Source: Clostridium cavendishii DSM 21758 (lineage in GTDB: Bacteria > Bacillota > Clostridia > Clostridiales > Clostridiaceae). From it: a stretch of DNA of 64,000 bases. Below, piece by piece: positions 50,889 to 60,760 of this stretch (the first letter of the stretch is position 1; each line of letters opens with the position of its first letter). The notes under the pieces were generated by a model, which was given only the letters and a program-made list of their open reading frames with translations, was not told the origin of the DNA and searched no databases. The stretch lies in the NCBI RefSeq assembly GCF_900141845.1, contig NZ_FQZB01000024.1, positions 1-64,000 on the forward strand, written 5' to 3'. The position numbers were made by a program, and so were the translations under genes.

Positions 50889-52928
50889 ATGAGTGTTAAG
50901 ATAAAAATCATATTGATATCTTTTATAAGTTGTATATTAATAATAGTTTTGACTTCTAGTATATTTAATTTTATTATTTCAGGATATATCGATAAATTAG
51001 AAAATAATAATATAGAAGATTCTTTTGAAATATTAAATTCTATAATAAATAAAGAAGAAAATAATATGGGGAAAATAGCCATTGATTGGGCTCAATGGGA
51101 TGAAACTTATAATTTTTTGGCAGATAAAAATAGTAATTTTATAAAAAATAATTTTAACAATAATACTATTAAAGAACTTAACTTGAATTTTATGATATTT
51201 ACAGATACTAAAGGTGATATAGTTTATAGCGAAAATTATGATTTACCAAATGAAAAAATAAATTTATTAACAAAAAAATTGAATGAATATATAAGAAAAT
51301 TAGGAGAGTTTAAAAATAATTCTCAAATATATTCTGGTATAGTGCTTATTGATAAAAAATTATTAATTGTTACAGCCGCTCCAATAACAACATCTAACAC
51401 AAAATTAAAGAATAATGGAATATTAATAATTGCAAAACAGGTGGATAAGGAATTATTAGATTATATTAATAAAGTTACTAAAGCTCAGCTTAGTTTTCAA
51501 GAAATAATAGATTCAAAACAAACTAATACTTTTATATCAGTTAATAAGAATAATAGTTACATCATAGCAAGTAAACCATTAGAAGATATAATAGGGGATT
51601 GTAATATACTTTCAGTACTTTCTATAAAACGGGATACAAATTTTGAAAAACTATATTATTTTAAAGTTTTTATAATTATATTTTCATTAACGGTAACTGT
51701 GGTTATAGCTATGGAGGTTTTTATTAAGGATAAACTAATATTAAAACGTCTTAGAAGACTTTATGAATTTATTGATGATGTTGCAATAACAAAGGATACA
51801 ACTGCTCGTGTAGAAATATCTGGTAAAGATGAAATTTATGAGATAGGTAATGTTACGAATAAAATGTTAGCAGAATTAGATTCTCTTTATAAAGAAATTT
51901 TGTTTTTGAGTTACTCAGATAAATTAACTGGCTTGAGAAATAGAGCGTATATTGAAAAATGCTTTAACGAGCTAGATGCTGAAAATAATATTAATTATGC
52001 AATAATAATGGGAGATTTAAATGGATTAAAGTTTACGAATGATACTTTTGGGCATATTGAAGGTGATAGGCTACTTTATACAATGGCAAATATATTTAAG
52101 AGAACTTGCTCAGAAGATGATATTGTTGCTAGATGGGGAGGAGATGAATTTATGATATTAATTGTAAATAAAGATTCTTCATATGTAACAAATTTAATTG
52201 AAAATATTAAGAATGAATGTTTAAAAGTTGATGATTTTACGTTTAACCTTAGTATAGCATTAGGAAGTGTAGAAAAAAGTGAAGTTAAAGATTCAAGTAT
52301 AGAAGTAGCATTGGGATTAGCAGAAGAGAGAATGTATAGAAATAAACTTATTGAAACACGAAGTGCAAGTAACTCTACTATTAGTTCTTTGTTAAAGACT
52401 TTAAATGAAAATCATAGTGAAACTGAAGAACATACTCAAAGAATTAAAAAACTAAGTTTAAAATTAGGTAAAAAACTTGGTTTATCACAAGATAAATTAG
52501 ATGAATTAGAGTTATTAAGTATACTTCATGATATTGGAAAAATAGGAATCCCTGGAAATATATTAATGAAAAAGGGAAAGTTGACGGAAGAAGAATGGGA
52601 GATAATGAAGGAGCATACTGCAATCGGATATAGAATTGCTAAAGCAGCACCAAGACTTGCCCATGTTGCTGATGAAATACTTTGTCATCATGAAAGGTTC
52701 GATGGAACAGGGTATACTAAGGGGCTTAAAGGAGAAGAAATACCTCTTCTATCCAGGATTATAAATATTGTAGATTCTTTCGATGTTATGACAAATAATA
52801 GATGTTATAAAAAAGCTACTACCATTGAAAATGCTATTGAAGAATTAAAAAGATGTTCAGGAACACAGTTTGATCCAGCGCTTGTAAAGGTATTTATTGA
52901 TCTTCTAATTGAAGAAAACTTTATTTAG
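50889..52928 (+). CDS. Membrane GGDEF and HD-GYP cyclic-di-nucleotide signalling protein
   Basis: The 679-residue protein has a membrane helix (about 8-30), an extracellular CHASE4-like sensor (about 35-260, with IAIDWAQWDETYNFL), a second helix (about 262-282) and a short HAMP-like linker. A GGDEF domain with an intact GGDEF and preceding GDLNGLKFTNDTFGH follows. The C-terminal HD domain has HDIGKIGIP and HHERFDGTGYTKGL, an HD-GYP module in which the usual GYP reads GYT. It may both make and break cyclic di-GMP or a related dinucleotide. ATG 50889 follows AAGGTGGT; in-frame GTGs at 50880/50883 overlap that site. Confidence 0.9.
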   Translation: MSVKIKIILISFISCILIIVLTSSIFNFIISGYIDKLENNNIEDSFEILNSIINKEENNMGKIAIDWAQWDETYNFLADKNSNFIKNNFNNNTIKELNLNFMIFTDTKGDIVYSENYDLPNEKINLLTKKLNEYIRKLGEFKNNSQIYSGIVLIDKKLLIVTAAPITTSNTKLKNNGILIIAKQVDKELLDYINKVTKAQLSFQEIIDSKQTNTFISVNKNNSYIIASKPLEDIIGDCNILSVLSIKRDTNFEKLYYFKVFIIIFSLTVTVVIAMEVFIKDKLILKRLRRLYEFIDDVAITKDTTARVEISGKDEIYEIGNVTNKMLAELDSLYKEILFLSYSDKLTGLRNRAYIEKCFNELDAENNINYAIIMGDLNGLKFTNDTFGHIEGDRLLYTMANIFKRTCSEDDIVARWGGDEFMILIVNKDSSYVTNLIENIKNECLKVDDFTFNLSIALGSVEKSEVKDSSIEVALGLAEERMYRNKLIETRSASNSTISSLLKTLNENHSETEEHTQRIKKLSLKLGKKLGLSQDKLDELELLSILHDIGKIGIPGNILMKKGKLTEEEWEIMKEHTAIGYRIAKAAPRLAHVADEILCHHERFDGTGYTKGLKGEEIPLLSRIINIVDSFDVMTNNRCYKKATTIENAIEELKRCSGTQFDPALVKVFIDLLIEENFI

Positions 52929-53061
52929 TATATTAGTTAAGCAATAAAGTCTAACTTTAATATAAATTTCAGAGATATAGAAAAAATTTTAAGGAAGGAC
53001 TTTATATTTGTAGTTATTAAAAAAATGTAGAATGAGTGGCGGGCTTTTAGGACATTAAAAT

Positions 53062-53102
53062 AATATCCGTAGGTTAAAAATTAAAACCTACGGATATTGC
53101 TT
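53062..53102. terminator. Terminator between convergent genes
   Basis: AATATCCGTAGGTT pairs with AACCTACGGATATT and is followed by GCTTTT on the plus strand. It lies between the HD-GYP gene and the convergent DUF1097 gene. Confidence 0.75.
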
Positions 53103-53123
53103 TTGTAAAGGAGAACTATAAAG

Positions 53124-53573
53124 TTATTTTTTTATAGTTTTATATATGAATTCTCCAGTATAGTCAGAAGCGAAGCCTATAATAGCTCCACATATAAGTG
53201 AAGGAATAACTATTTTAAAGTCTCCATTAACTCCGAAGGTAGAACAGGCACCTAGAAATGCTCCTGGTATAAAATCAAGAGCTTTGAACCTTGCTTGATA
53301 GCACATAACAAAAGAAAATATTCCTGTAAATATATAACCTATATTAAATGGTAGCGCTTTCGTAGAAAAGAATATTATACATACAGCCCAAAAGACTCCA
53401 GTTATATTTGCAAATAAACTTTTTTTAAAACCAATTCTTTTTCCTCCAGAAGCAAAGTAGCTTGTACAACCTATAAAGCCTACCCAAGTTATAAGTCCAA
53501 TTTTAACACTTAAAAATCCCCATAAGCCAGAATAAATACCAACTGAAATAGCAATTAACGTAAATAAGTCCAT
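53124..53573 (-). CDS. DUF1097 membrane protein
   Basis: The 149-residue protein has about five membrane helices and the small-residue-rich pattern of DUF1097 proteins (ITWVGFIGCTSYFASGG, then FIPGAFLGACSTFG). AAGGAG precedes the ATG. No function is established for the family, and nothing adjacent suggests one. It is monocistronic. Confidence 0.8.
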   Translation of the reverse strand: MDLFTLIAISVGIYSGLWGFLSVKIGLITWVGFIGCTSYFASGGKRIGFKKSLFANITGVFWAVCIIFFSTKALPFNIGYIFTGIFSFVMCYQARFKALDFIPGAFLGACSTFGVNGDFKIVIPSLICGAIIGFASDYTGEFIYKTIKK

Positions 53574-53775
53574 TGTGTAAGTCTCCTTTTTAAAATTTAT
53601 CGTGTTATTGTATATAGATATTTTAAAGGTTTACAAATGGTATTTCAATAGTATTTTTTAGATATATAAGTTCTAATTAACTTTATACATTTAGATTATT
53701 CAAAATTGTAGACTGCTCTAAAAGTTTTGAATGTAGATTATTTATTAGAACCTATATATATTGTTTAAATAAAAT

Positions 53776-53817
53776 AAAAACTATAGGCATATAAAAGATA
53801 CATACCTATAGTTTTGC
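53776..53817 (-). terminator. GH35 gene terminator
   Basis: AAAACTATAGGTAT and ATGCCTATAGTTTT (one G-U) form a 14-bp stem just past the GH35 stop. On the minus strand a T-rich run follows. Confidence 0.8.
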
Positions 53818-53824
53818 TGTTTTT

Positions 53825-55588
53825 TTATTTGGAGTATGAAGGTGTGTCTTGAAGCTTAATAATATCTGCATATTTACCTTCAGTTTCAAATATAATTATT
53901 TTATTTTCACCTTTCTTTAGTAAAGGTGCTGGTATATAAAGATAATTAACAGGTCCTATTTCCCAAAAACGACCTAAGTTAAAGTTGTTTATAAATGCTG
54001 AGCCTTTACCAAAGCCTTCTAAGTTAAGGAAGGTATCACCCATATTATCTTCAGAAATATTAAAAGTATATTCATAAAAAGCAGGTGTATTTTCTTTATA
54101 GCCTAAAGAAAAATCAATATTTTCTATATTATTAAGTTCTAAGGAATAATGATTCCATCCGCTATGATAGTGAATATCTACCATAACGCCATCTTTAATT
54201 CCTTTTCTTTGTGAAGTTGATACAAGTTTTGCTCCGTAGTTTATTCTTCCTACATTTTCAACTAATATGTCAACTATGTTATCATTTTCTTTATCTAGGG
54301 AAATAGGAATATTTTCTCCAAGTGTAGTTTGATATTGAGTAGTTATATGATTTTGGTTTACAAAAAGTTGAACTCTATCATCAGCAGAGACTATTTTGAA
54401 TTTTTCTAAATCCCTCTTTTTACCTAGGTTAGATCTATATAAAATATAACCATAATTTTGATCAAGTTTTTCCATGTTTAAAGTGTTTTCTGAATAAACA
54501 GGTTTAGATAAAGTATCAAGGGTATTAAATAAGGAAACTTTTCTAGTAAGTTTAACTTCCCCTAAATTCACTTTTTTAATAGTTGTTGAGAATTGAACTT
54601 CAGGAATTTCTCTATATTTAGAAATAACACTTTTAAAACCTTCATATTTTGAAGTTATATCTCCCCATTCAGTAAGTAAAGCATCATAATCATAAGAAGT
54701 AGTTTGTGGATCTATTTCTCCGTGTAAGCTGCAGCCATTCATAAATCCGAAGTTAGTTCCGCCATGATACATATATACATTAGCATGTCCTAGTTTTAAT
54801 AAATCATCAAATTCTTTAGTAGCATCTTCGGGATCTCTTCTTTTATGTTCTCCGCCCCAGTTATCAAACCAACCTATCCAGAATTCCATACACATAAGAG
54901 GACCTTTTTTTATAAACTCTTTAAGGTTTCCCATTTGTTCTATCGAACGAGATCCAAAATTTGCTGTAGGGAATACTCCCTCATTCATTATAGTTCCTGC
55001 TTCTAAAGCTTCTTCCCAAGCTCCATCAGATGTGAATAGAGGGACTGTAGTACCATGTTTGATCATTAGATCTTTAATTGTCTTAAGATATGTTTTTGAA
55101 TTGCCAAAAGAGCCATATTCATTTTCAACCTGCATCATAATCACTGGTCCACCATTAGTTATTTGAAGTGGAGCTATATGCTTAAATAATTCTGCGTAGT
55201 AATCATCTACAGCCTTTAAATAACCTTCATGATTACTTCTAACTCTCATAGTGTCATCTTTTAAAAGCCAAGCTGGAAGTCCTCCAAATTCCCATTCTGC
55301 GCAAATATATGGAGATGGTCTAAGAATTACTAAAAAACCTAATTCTTCAGCAAGCTTAACGAATTTTACAACATCTTTAGAACCGGTAAAATCAAATTCT
55401 CCTTTTTTAGGTTCATGTATGTTCCAAGGAATATAAGTTTCAACTGTATTACAACCTAAAGTTTTAAGCTTTTCGAGTCTATCTCTCCAATATTCAGGAA
55501 CTACCCTAAAGTAATGTAGTGCTCCGGAAATTATTTTGATTTTATCTTCATTAATGTAAAAATCATCTTTAATTTCAAATTTACCCAT
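53825..55588 (-). CDS. GH35 beta-galactosidase (BgaC-like, cytoplasmic)
   Basis: The 587-residue protein has the GH35 catalytic barrel. ISGALHYFRVVPEYWRDRL is the start motif, QVENEYGSFG carries the acid/base Glu (E157) and CMEFWIGWFDNWGG the nucleophile (E235). C-terminal jelly-roll-like domains end with FNLGRFWEIGPVNYLYIPAP. No signal peptide is present. Streptococcal BgaC of this size and type releases terminal beta-1,3-linked galactose. It may serve the adjacent glycan locus by degrading an imported oligosaccharide. The ATG at 55588 with GAGGT upstream is chosen over an in-frame ATG 15 bases earlier. Confidence 0.93.
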   Translation of the reverse strand: MGKFEIKDDFYINEDKIKIISGALHYFRVVPEYWRDRLEKLKTLGCNTVETYIPWNIHEPKKGEFDFTGSKDVVKFVKLAEELGFLVILRPSPYICAEWEFGGLPAWLLKDDTMRVRSNHEGYLKAVDDYYAELFKHIAPLQITNGGPVIMMQVENEYGSFGNSKTYLKTIKDLMIKHGTTVPLFTSDGAWEEALEAGTIMNEGVFPTANFGSRSIEQMGNLKEFIKKGPLMCMEFWIGWFDNWGGEHKRRDPEDATKEFDDLLKLGHANVYMYHGGTNFGFMNGCSLHGEIDPQTTSYDYDALLTEWGDITSKYEGFKSVISKYREIPEVQFSTTIKKVNLGEVKLTRKVSLFNTLDTLSKPVYSENTLNMEKLDQNYGYILYRSNLGKKRDLEKFKIVSADDRVQLFVNQNHITTQYQTTLGENIPISLDKENDNIVDILVENVGRINYGAKLVSTSQRKGIKDGVMVDIHYHSGWNHYSLELNNIENIDFSLGYKENTPAFYEYTFNISEDNMGDTFLNLEGFGKGSAFINNFNLGRFWEIGPVNYLYIPAPLLKKGENKIIIFETEGKYADIIKLQDTPSYSK

Positions 55589-55621
55589 ATTTAAATACCT
55601 CATTTCATTATATTTTGTCAG

Positions 55622-55638
55622 TACAAGATGTACTGTTT
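55622..55638. promoter_or_regulatory. Palindrome upstream of the GH35 gene
   Basis: CAGTACA-AGA-TGTACTG is a perfect 17-bp palindrome 34 bp before the GH35 start, next to a TATAAT element on the minus strand. It may be an operator. On the plus strand a T-run follows, so it could alternatively be a weak terminator hairpin. Confidence 0.5.
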
Positions 55639-55687
55639 TTTTCTAGTCAATCATATCTGTTTTCTACGATTGTCTCTTGTATATTTA

Positions 55688-56326
55688 TCAATAGCCTATT
55701 TCATCTCCGATGACTATTACAGTTATTCTACCATCAAATTTACCACCTTGTTTAACTATTGATACATAGTTACAAACTCTATCCTTAACATTACAGTCTT
55801 CACATATGCCAGTATTTGCACAAGGTGTTTTGTGTCTTATTCTTTTAGCATTCATAATAGCAACATTTTCAATTCTTTCCATAGCTGCATCTAAATCTTT
55901 AACTACTTTGTTGGCGCCAGTTACAATGATTACTTTTTTAGGGCCAAATATAATTCCAGCAGCTCTATTTCCTGAGCAGTCCATATTTACTAATTCACCT
56001 TTTTTTGTAATAGCATTTGTACTAGTTATTAAAAAATCTGCAATCATTGACTGTCTCATTATTTCAACTATTTCTGGAAAAGGTAGGTTTTGATATCTGT
56101 CATATAGCTTATAGTCTCCATCTCTAAAGTGAGGAATTATATCCATTTCATTTAGTGTGACAGAACCTCCTAAAGCTATACTTGAACCATTTGGTATCAT
56201 AGAAAGTAAAGTTTCCTTTGCTTCATCTAAAGTATTCACATAAATAGCATTATAATTCTTGTTATTTAATATATCGACTATTTCTTTGCCATCACATTGA
56301 AGTTTCCATTTTTTTATATCATTCAT
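55688..56326 (-). CDS. LUD-domain (LutC/YkgG-like) protein with C-terminal cysteine cluster
   Basis: The 212-residue protein has the LUD domain pattern: SIALGGSVTLNEMDIIP, then LITSTNAITKKGELVNMD and VIIVTGANKVVKDLDAAM. It ends with a cysteine group, CANTGICEDCNVKDRVC (about 166-182), that could bind a metal or Fe-S cluster. LUD proteins occur in lactate oxidation complexes (LutABC), but no LutA or LutB gene is adjacent, so this is a stand-alone member. It lies divergently from the LevR-like activator. Confidence 0.85.
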   Translation of the reverse strand: MNDIKKWKLQCDGKEIVDILNNKNYNAIYVNTLDEAKETLLSMIPNGSSIALGGSVTLNEMDIIPHFRDGDYKLYDRYQNLPFPEIVEIMRQSMIADFLITSTNAITKKGELVNMDCSGNRAAGIIFGPKKVIIVTGANKVVKDLDAAMERIENVAIMNAKRIRHKTPCANTGICEDCNVKDRVCNYVSIVKQGGKFDGRITVIVIGDEIGY

Positions 56327-56686
56327 ATTAATTATCCTTTCATTAATTTATTTAGTTATATTTATATAGTAGCAATATTTATGCCAATAGTTAGTGTCAT
56401 AAATCTTTTGAAAAAAATGTGTTAAATGTAAATTTGGTTGCAAAAATTAAGGGGGAAATAATTAGTGTAATAGTTTTTTTAAATAAATTTATTACACTAA
56501 ATTAATAGTAAGTTAATTTAAGCTCTTAAAAAATTTAAATTTATCATTAATATATATAAAAAATATTTATTTTGCAAAAAAGATAAATAAATTAGAATTT
56601 ATTGTAGAAATAAATTATAATTAGTTCATGAAACGTTTACTTTAATTAAAGAAACATTTGATAAAAAAATTTGGGGGATAAAAAAT
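56327..56686 (+). promoter_or_regulatory. Divergent regulatory region with inverted repeat and cre-like site
   Basis: The 360-bp gap holds TTAGTGTAAT / ATTACACTAA (56462-56471 and 56491-56500), a perfect 10-bp inverted repeat with a 19-bp spacer. ATGAAACGTTTACT (56628-56641) fits the CcpA cre consensus and lies 46 bp before the activator start. The cre-like site suggests glucose repression of the activator gene. No gene is seen in the gap. Confidence 0.6.
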
Positions 56687-59392
56687 ATGACGAATAAGGA
56701 AAAAGTTTACGAACAATTAATTCTTTTAAGTAAAAAAGTCGAATTAGATGACACTAATCAAGGTGTAACAGCTATTGAAATTTCTGAGATTTTAAAGCTT
56801 CAAAGAAATGTAATTAGTCACTATTTAAATGAGCTAGCAAGAGAAGGCCTAGCATATAAAACTAATACACGTCCAGTTTATTTTTTAGATATAAATATTA
56901 AAAAGAAGAAAGATGGACAAGAGGTAAAAAGTAGTAATGATCCATTTACAAAGTTGATAGGGTATAATGGAAGTCTTAAAGAGCAAGTGGAACAGTGTAA
57001 AGCTGCAGCTGTTTATCCTATTACTGGTTTACCTATTACACTAACAGGGAATAGTGGAGTTGGTAAGAGTTTTATAGCAAACCTTATATATGAATATGCT
57101 GTGGAAAAAGGTTGTATAGAAAAAGATGCTCCTTTTGTGACTTTTAACTGTGCAGATTATGCGAATAATCCTGAACTTTTATCAGCTAATCTTTTTGGAT
57201 ATAAAAAAGGAGCCTTTACTGGAGCTGAAAAAGATACTATAGGAATAATAGAAGAAGCTAATGGAGGATATCTATTTTTAGATGAGGTGCATAGATTAAG
57301 TCCAGAAGGGCAAGAAAAACTATTTTTATTTTTAGATAAGGGGGAGTTTAGAAGAATTGGAGAAACTGGAAGTTGGAGAAAATCAAAGGTAAGGTTTATA
57401 TTTGCAACAACAGAGGATTTAGATAAGGTACTGTTAGATACATTTAGAAGAAGAATACCTATATTTGTAGAAATACCAAGCTTAGAAAAAAGAAGAATAA
57501 ATGAAAGAGTTCATATGGTTCATTCTTTTTATTTAAATGAAGCTAAGAAAATAGATAAAGATTTGGTAATAAGTAAAAATGTTATAAACACACTTTTATC
57601 TATAAAGGGAAATGGTAATATAGGATTACTTAAAAATATAATAATAGCAAGTTGTGCTAACGCTTATAGAAATCAATTAAATAATGAAGTTTTAGAAATA
57701 GATATAAATGACTTTCCTAACAAAATAAAAGGAAGTTTTCAAATTAAACAAAATTTTTATTCTGAAAATATGACTATATCTAAAAATCATATAATTGAAG
57801 AATTTCCTAAGTTAATTAGTACAGATGAAAATTCTATTATAAAGGAAGAGTTTAAGAATATAACAAAATTAATACAGCAGTTTAATACGGCTACTATAGA
57901 TAATGATAAGTTTAAAAAACTTAGTACAGCATCAATGAATAAGGTGTTAAACGATCTTTCTTTCAACAAAACATATATAGAAACGGATATAGTAACTTAT
58001 CAATTGGTATTTAAAATAGTAGAAAATGCTCTTTCATATATTCAGCAAAACTATGGAATAAAATATTATGGAAATACTTCAAAATTATTAACTTATTCAG
58101 TAATAATGCTTAAAAATATATCAATTACTGAAACTATTAGAAACTTTGATTTTAAATATTATGAAAAGATATTAAAGAAAAAGTTAAGTAAAAGCTATGT
58201 AATAGCAAAAAAAATGGATTCATTAATTCAAAACAGTTTAGATTATAATTGTGGGGAATTATTGATTGGATATTTAACTATATTTGTTAATAGCTTTTTG
58301 TTAAACATAAAAACAAATTGTAATGCATTTATAGTGGCTCATGGATTTTCTACTGCTAGTAGTATAGCTAGTGTAGCCAATACTTGCTATGAAGAGTTTA
58401 TCTTTGAGGCTTTTGATATGCCACTAGATGTTACAACTGCTACAGTAGTTAAAAGTATAAAACAATATCTAGCAAATCTTAATACAGATAAAGGTACTAT
58501 ATTATTAGTAGATATGGGTTCTTTAAATGAAATATATACTGAACTTAAAAATGTAATAACAGGTGATGTTGGAATAATAAATAATATATCTACACAAATG
58601 GCTTTAGATGTAGCAAATAGAATATTAAATGATGAACCAGTAGAGGAAATAGTAAAAAAATGTGCAGAAAATAATAAAACAGAATATAGATACTATGAAG
58701 ATCCTAAAAAGAAGAGTGCTATAATAGTAACTTGTATATCAGGACTTGGAACTGCAGAAAAACTTAGAGAAATTATGACTAAATGTGTAGGGGATGCTGA
58801 GATAGAAGTTATAGCCCATGACTATAATAGTCTTGTTAATGATATTCAAAATAATATGCTTTTAAAAAGTCATGATGTAAAGCTTATTATAACGACAACA
58901 CCTTTAGTTGCAAATGGCATTCCTGTAATAGAACTTCAAAATATTATAAATGAAAATGGTGAAGAGGCTATAGCAGAAGCTCTTCAAGGAGTTGTTAAAA
59001 GAAAAAGATTAGAGGATATTAAGGATGATATTATTAAGTTTTTCTCTCTTCAAAATATATTAAATCAATTAACAATACTAAATCCAAATAAAATAATAGA
59101 TGAAGTAAGTAAAATAATAAGTAACTTTGAATATGCCCTTAATATAAAGTTTGAAAGTAATTTAAAGTTAGCATTAACAATACACACAAGTATACTTATT
59201 GAAAGATTAGTACTTAGAGATGCTGTAACGTCACACCCAAATGAAGAGAATTTTATAAAGTGTCATAGTGACTTTATAGAGCTGTCAAAGGAAATCTTCA
59301 GTGAAATACTTAAAGAATATAGAGTAGAGATACCAATAGCTGAAATTGTTATCATTTATGAGATAATATCCTCCAGAGTTAAAATAAAATAG
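56687..59392 (+). CDS. LevR-type sigma-54 activator with PTS regulation domains
   Basis: The 901-residue regulator starts with a helix-turn-helix (about 1-65). An AAA+ domain follows with Walker A GNSGVGKS (121-128), the sigma-54-contacting GAFTGA (175-180) and Walker B YLFLDE. Next come a PRD-like region, an EIIA-Man-like domain (VAHGFSTASS with His, about 545-680), an EIIB-like stretch (VTCISGLGTAEK) and a C-terminal PRD with LALTIHTSILIERL. Such proteins drive mannose-family PTS operons from -24/-12 promoters and are tuned by PTS phosphorylation. A perfect sigma-54 promoter lies just downstream. TTGGGGGA precedes the ATG. Confidence 0.93.
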   Translation: MTNKEKVYEQLILLSKKVELDDTNQGVTAIEISEILKLQRNVISHYLNELAREGLAYKTNTRPVYFLDINIKKKKDGQEVKSSNDPFTKLIGYNGSLKEQVEQCKAAAVYPITGLPITLTGNSGVGKSFIANLIYEYAVEKGCIEKDAPFVTFNCADYANNPELLSANLFGYKKGAFTGAEKDTIGIIEEANGGYLFLDEVHRLSPEGQEKLFLFLDKGEFRRIGETGSWRKSKVRFIFATTEDLDKVLLDTFRRRIPIFVEIPSLEKRRINERVHMVHSFYLNEAKKIDKDLVISKNVINTLLSIKGNGNIGLLKNIIIASCANAYRNQLNNEVLEIDINDFPNKIKGSFQIKQNFYSENMTISKNHIIEEFPKLISTDENSIIKEEFKNITKLIQQFNTATIDNDKFKKLSTASMNKVLNDLSFNKTYIETDIVTYQLVFKIVENALSYIQQNYGIKYYGNTSKLLTYSVIMLKNISITETIRNFDFKYYEKILKKKLSKSYVIAKKMDSLIQNSLDYNCGELLIGYLTIFVNSFLLNIKTNCNAFIVAHGFSTASSIASVANTCYEEFIFEAFDMPLDVTTATVVKSIKQYLANLNTDKGTILLVDMGSLNEIYTELKNVITGDVGIINNISTQMALDVANRILNDEPVEEIVKKCAENNKTEYRYYEDPKKKSAIIVTCISGLGTAEKLREIMTKCVGDAEIEVIAHDYNSLVNDIQNNMLLKSHDVKLIITTTPLVANGIPVIELQNIINENGEEAIAEALQGVVKRKRLEDIKDDIIKFFSLQNILNQLTILNPNKIIDEVSKIISNFEYALNIKFESNLKLALTIHTSILIERLVLRDAVTSHPNEENFIKCHSDFIELSKEIFSEILKEYRVEIPIAEIVIIYEIISSRVKIK

Positions 59393-59487
59393 AATAATTT
59401 GAAAGCATTAAAAAATAAGCTTTACAGTCCTTTGAATAAATATATTATTATTAAAAAATAAAAATAATAAAAAGTACTGACACAAAG

Positions 59488-59504
59488 TTGGCATGCATCT
59501 TGCT
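59488..59504 (+). promoter_or_regulatory. Sigma-54 (-24/-12) promoter of the PTS operon
   Basis: TTGGCATGCATCTTGCT has GG and GC with their first bases exactly 12 bp apart and matches the RpoN consensus TGGCAC-N5-TTGC closely. It is 29 bp before the IIA start and directly downstream of the activator gene. Confidence 0.92.
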
Positions 59505-59532
59505 TTATATATAGGCAAGGAGGTGATACTAA

Positions 59533-59946
59533 ATGTACAAGGTTTTAGTAGTAAGTCATGGAGAATTATGTAAAGGGTTTAAAAGCGCTGTAGAAATGAT
59601 ATTAGGAAGTGAAGAAGATTTTGATATAGTTAGCTTAGATAATAAAGGAGTGGAAGTGTTCCATGAAAATCTTGAAAATAAGATAGCAGAATTAAAATCT
59701 GAAAATGATGAACTTCTAATATTATGCGATTTATTTGGCGGAACACCTTTTAATAAATCTATGATAGAAGCAGTAAGTAATGAAGCAATAAAAATTATCG
59801 CTGGTGTTAATTTAGCTATGGTTATAGAAGCTATAACAAATAAAAATAGAAATGTTGAAGAGGTAGTTAAGGAACTAGTAGATAATAGTAGAAACTCTAT
59901 ATTAGAAGGTGTCATCTGCAGAGATAAAAATGTCTCTGATGAATAA
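59533..59946 (+). CDS. PTS mannose-family IIA component
   Basis: The 137-residue protein has the phosphorylated His in VVSHGELCKG (H9) and LCDLFGGTPFNKS (about 65-77), both typical of EIIA-Man/Agu domains. It takes phosphate from HPr. It is first gene after the -24/-12 promoter, with AAGGAGGTG upstream of its ATG. The order IIA, IIC, IID, IIB is that of mannose-superfamily systems. The downstream glucuronyl hydrolase points to unsaturated glycosaminoglycan disaccharides as cargo. Confidence 0.94.
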   Translation: MYKVLVVSHGELCKGFKSAVEMILGSEEDFDIVSLDNKGVEVFHENLENKIAELKSENDELLILCDLFGGTPFNKSMIEAVSNEAIKIIAGVNLAMVIEAITNKNRNVEEVVKELVDNSRNSILEGVICRDKNVSDE

Positions 59947-59974
59947 TATATTTTAACAAAGGGAGGAATTATAA

Positions 59975-60760
59975 ATGACTTTATCAATGTGGCAAATTTT
60001 ACTTATTACACTGTATATATCAGTGGCATTTTATGATGGTCTTAATACAGGATTTGGTTTGGCAAAACCTGTTATAGCAGGAGCATTTGTTGGTCTTTTA
60101 TTAGGAGATTTAGAAACAGGACTTATAGTTGGCGGTACAATGAACCTTATTCAATTAGGAGCAAGTAATTACGGCGGTGCATCAATACCAGATTACTTAA
60201 GTGGTACTATATTAGGTACAGCTTTTGCAATAATGACAGGAAAAGGTGTAGAAGTTGGTGTAGGGTTAGCCATTCCAATAGCGTTATTATTAACACAATT
60301 AGACGTATTAGCTAGATTTGCAAATACATTTTTCCAACACAAAGCAGATCAATATGCTGAAGAAGGAAAGTTTGATTCAGTAGCAAGAATGAACCTTATG
60401 GGGTTAATTCCTTGGACATTATCAAGAGCAGTACCAGTATTTTTAGGTTTATACTTTGGAGCAGACAAAGTAAAAGGATTCGTAGATTTTATAAATAAAC
60501 AATATCCATGGGTATTAACAGATATGAAAGTTGTAGCAGGAATGCTTCCAGCTTTAGGTATAGCAATACTTTTAAGATACTTATCAATAAACAAATACTT
60601 TGCATACCTTGTAATAGGATTCATATCAGTTGCATTCTTAAAAATATCAGTATTAGGAGTAGCTTTAATAGGATTAGCTTTAGCTCTTATAGTATACAAC
60701 AGAAAACAAGAAGAAATACCTGTAGTAGCAGCTAATGGAGGTGTAAATGAAGATGAATAA
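59975..60760 (+). CDS. PTS mannose-family IIC permease
   Basis: The 261-residue protein has about seven to eight membrane helices with the EIIC-Man pattern: DGLNTGFGLAKPVIAGAFVGLLLGD, then GGTMNLIQLGASNYGG near residues 50-65. It forms the membrane channel with IID. GGGAGG precedes the ATG. It overlaps the IID gene by 14 bp. Confidence 0.94.
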   Translation: MTLSMWQILLITLYISVAFYDGLNTGFGLAKPVIAGAFVGLLLGDLETGLIVGGTMNLIQLGASNYGGASIPDYLSGTILGTAFAIMTGKGVEVGVGLAIPIALLLTQLDVLARFANTFFQHKADQYAEEGKFDSVARMNLMGLIPWTLSRAVPVFLGLYFGADKVKGFVDFINKQYPWVLTDMKVVAGMLPALGIAILLRYLSINKYFAYLVIGFISVAFLKISVLGVALIGLALALIVYNRKQEEIPVVAANGGVNEDE

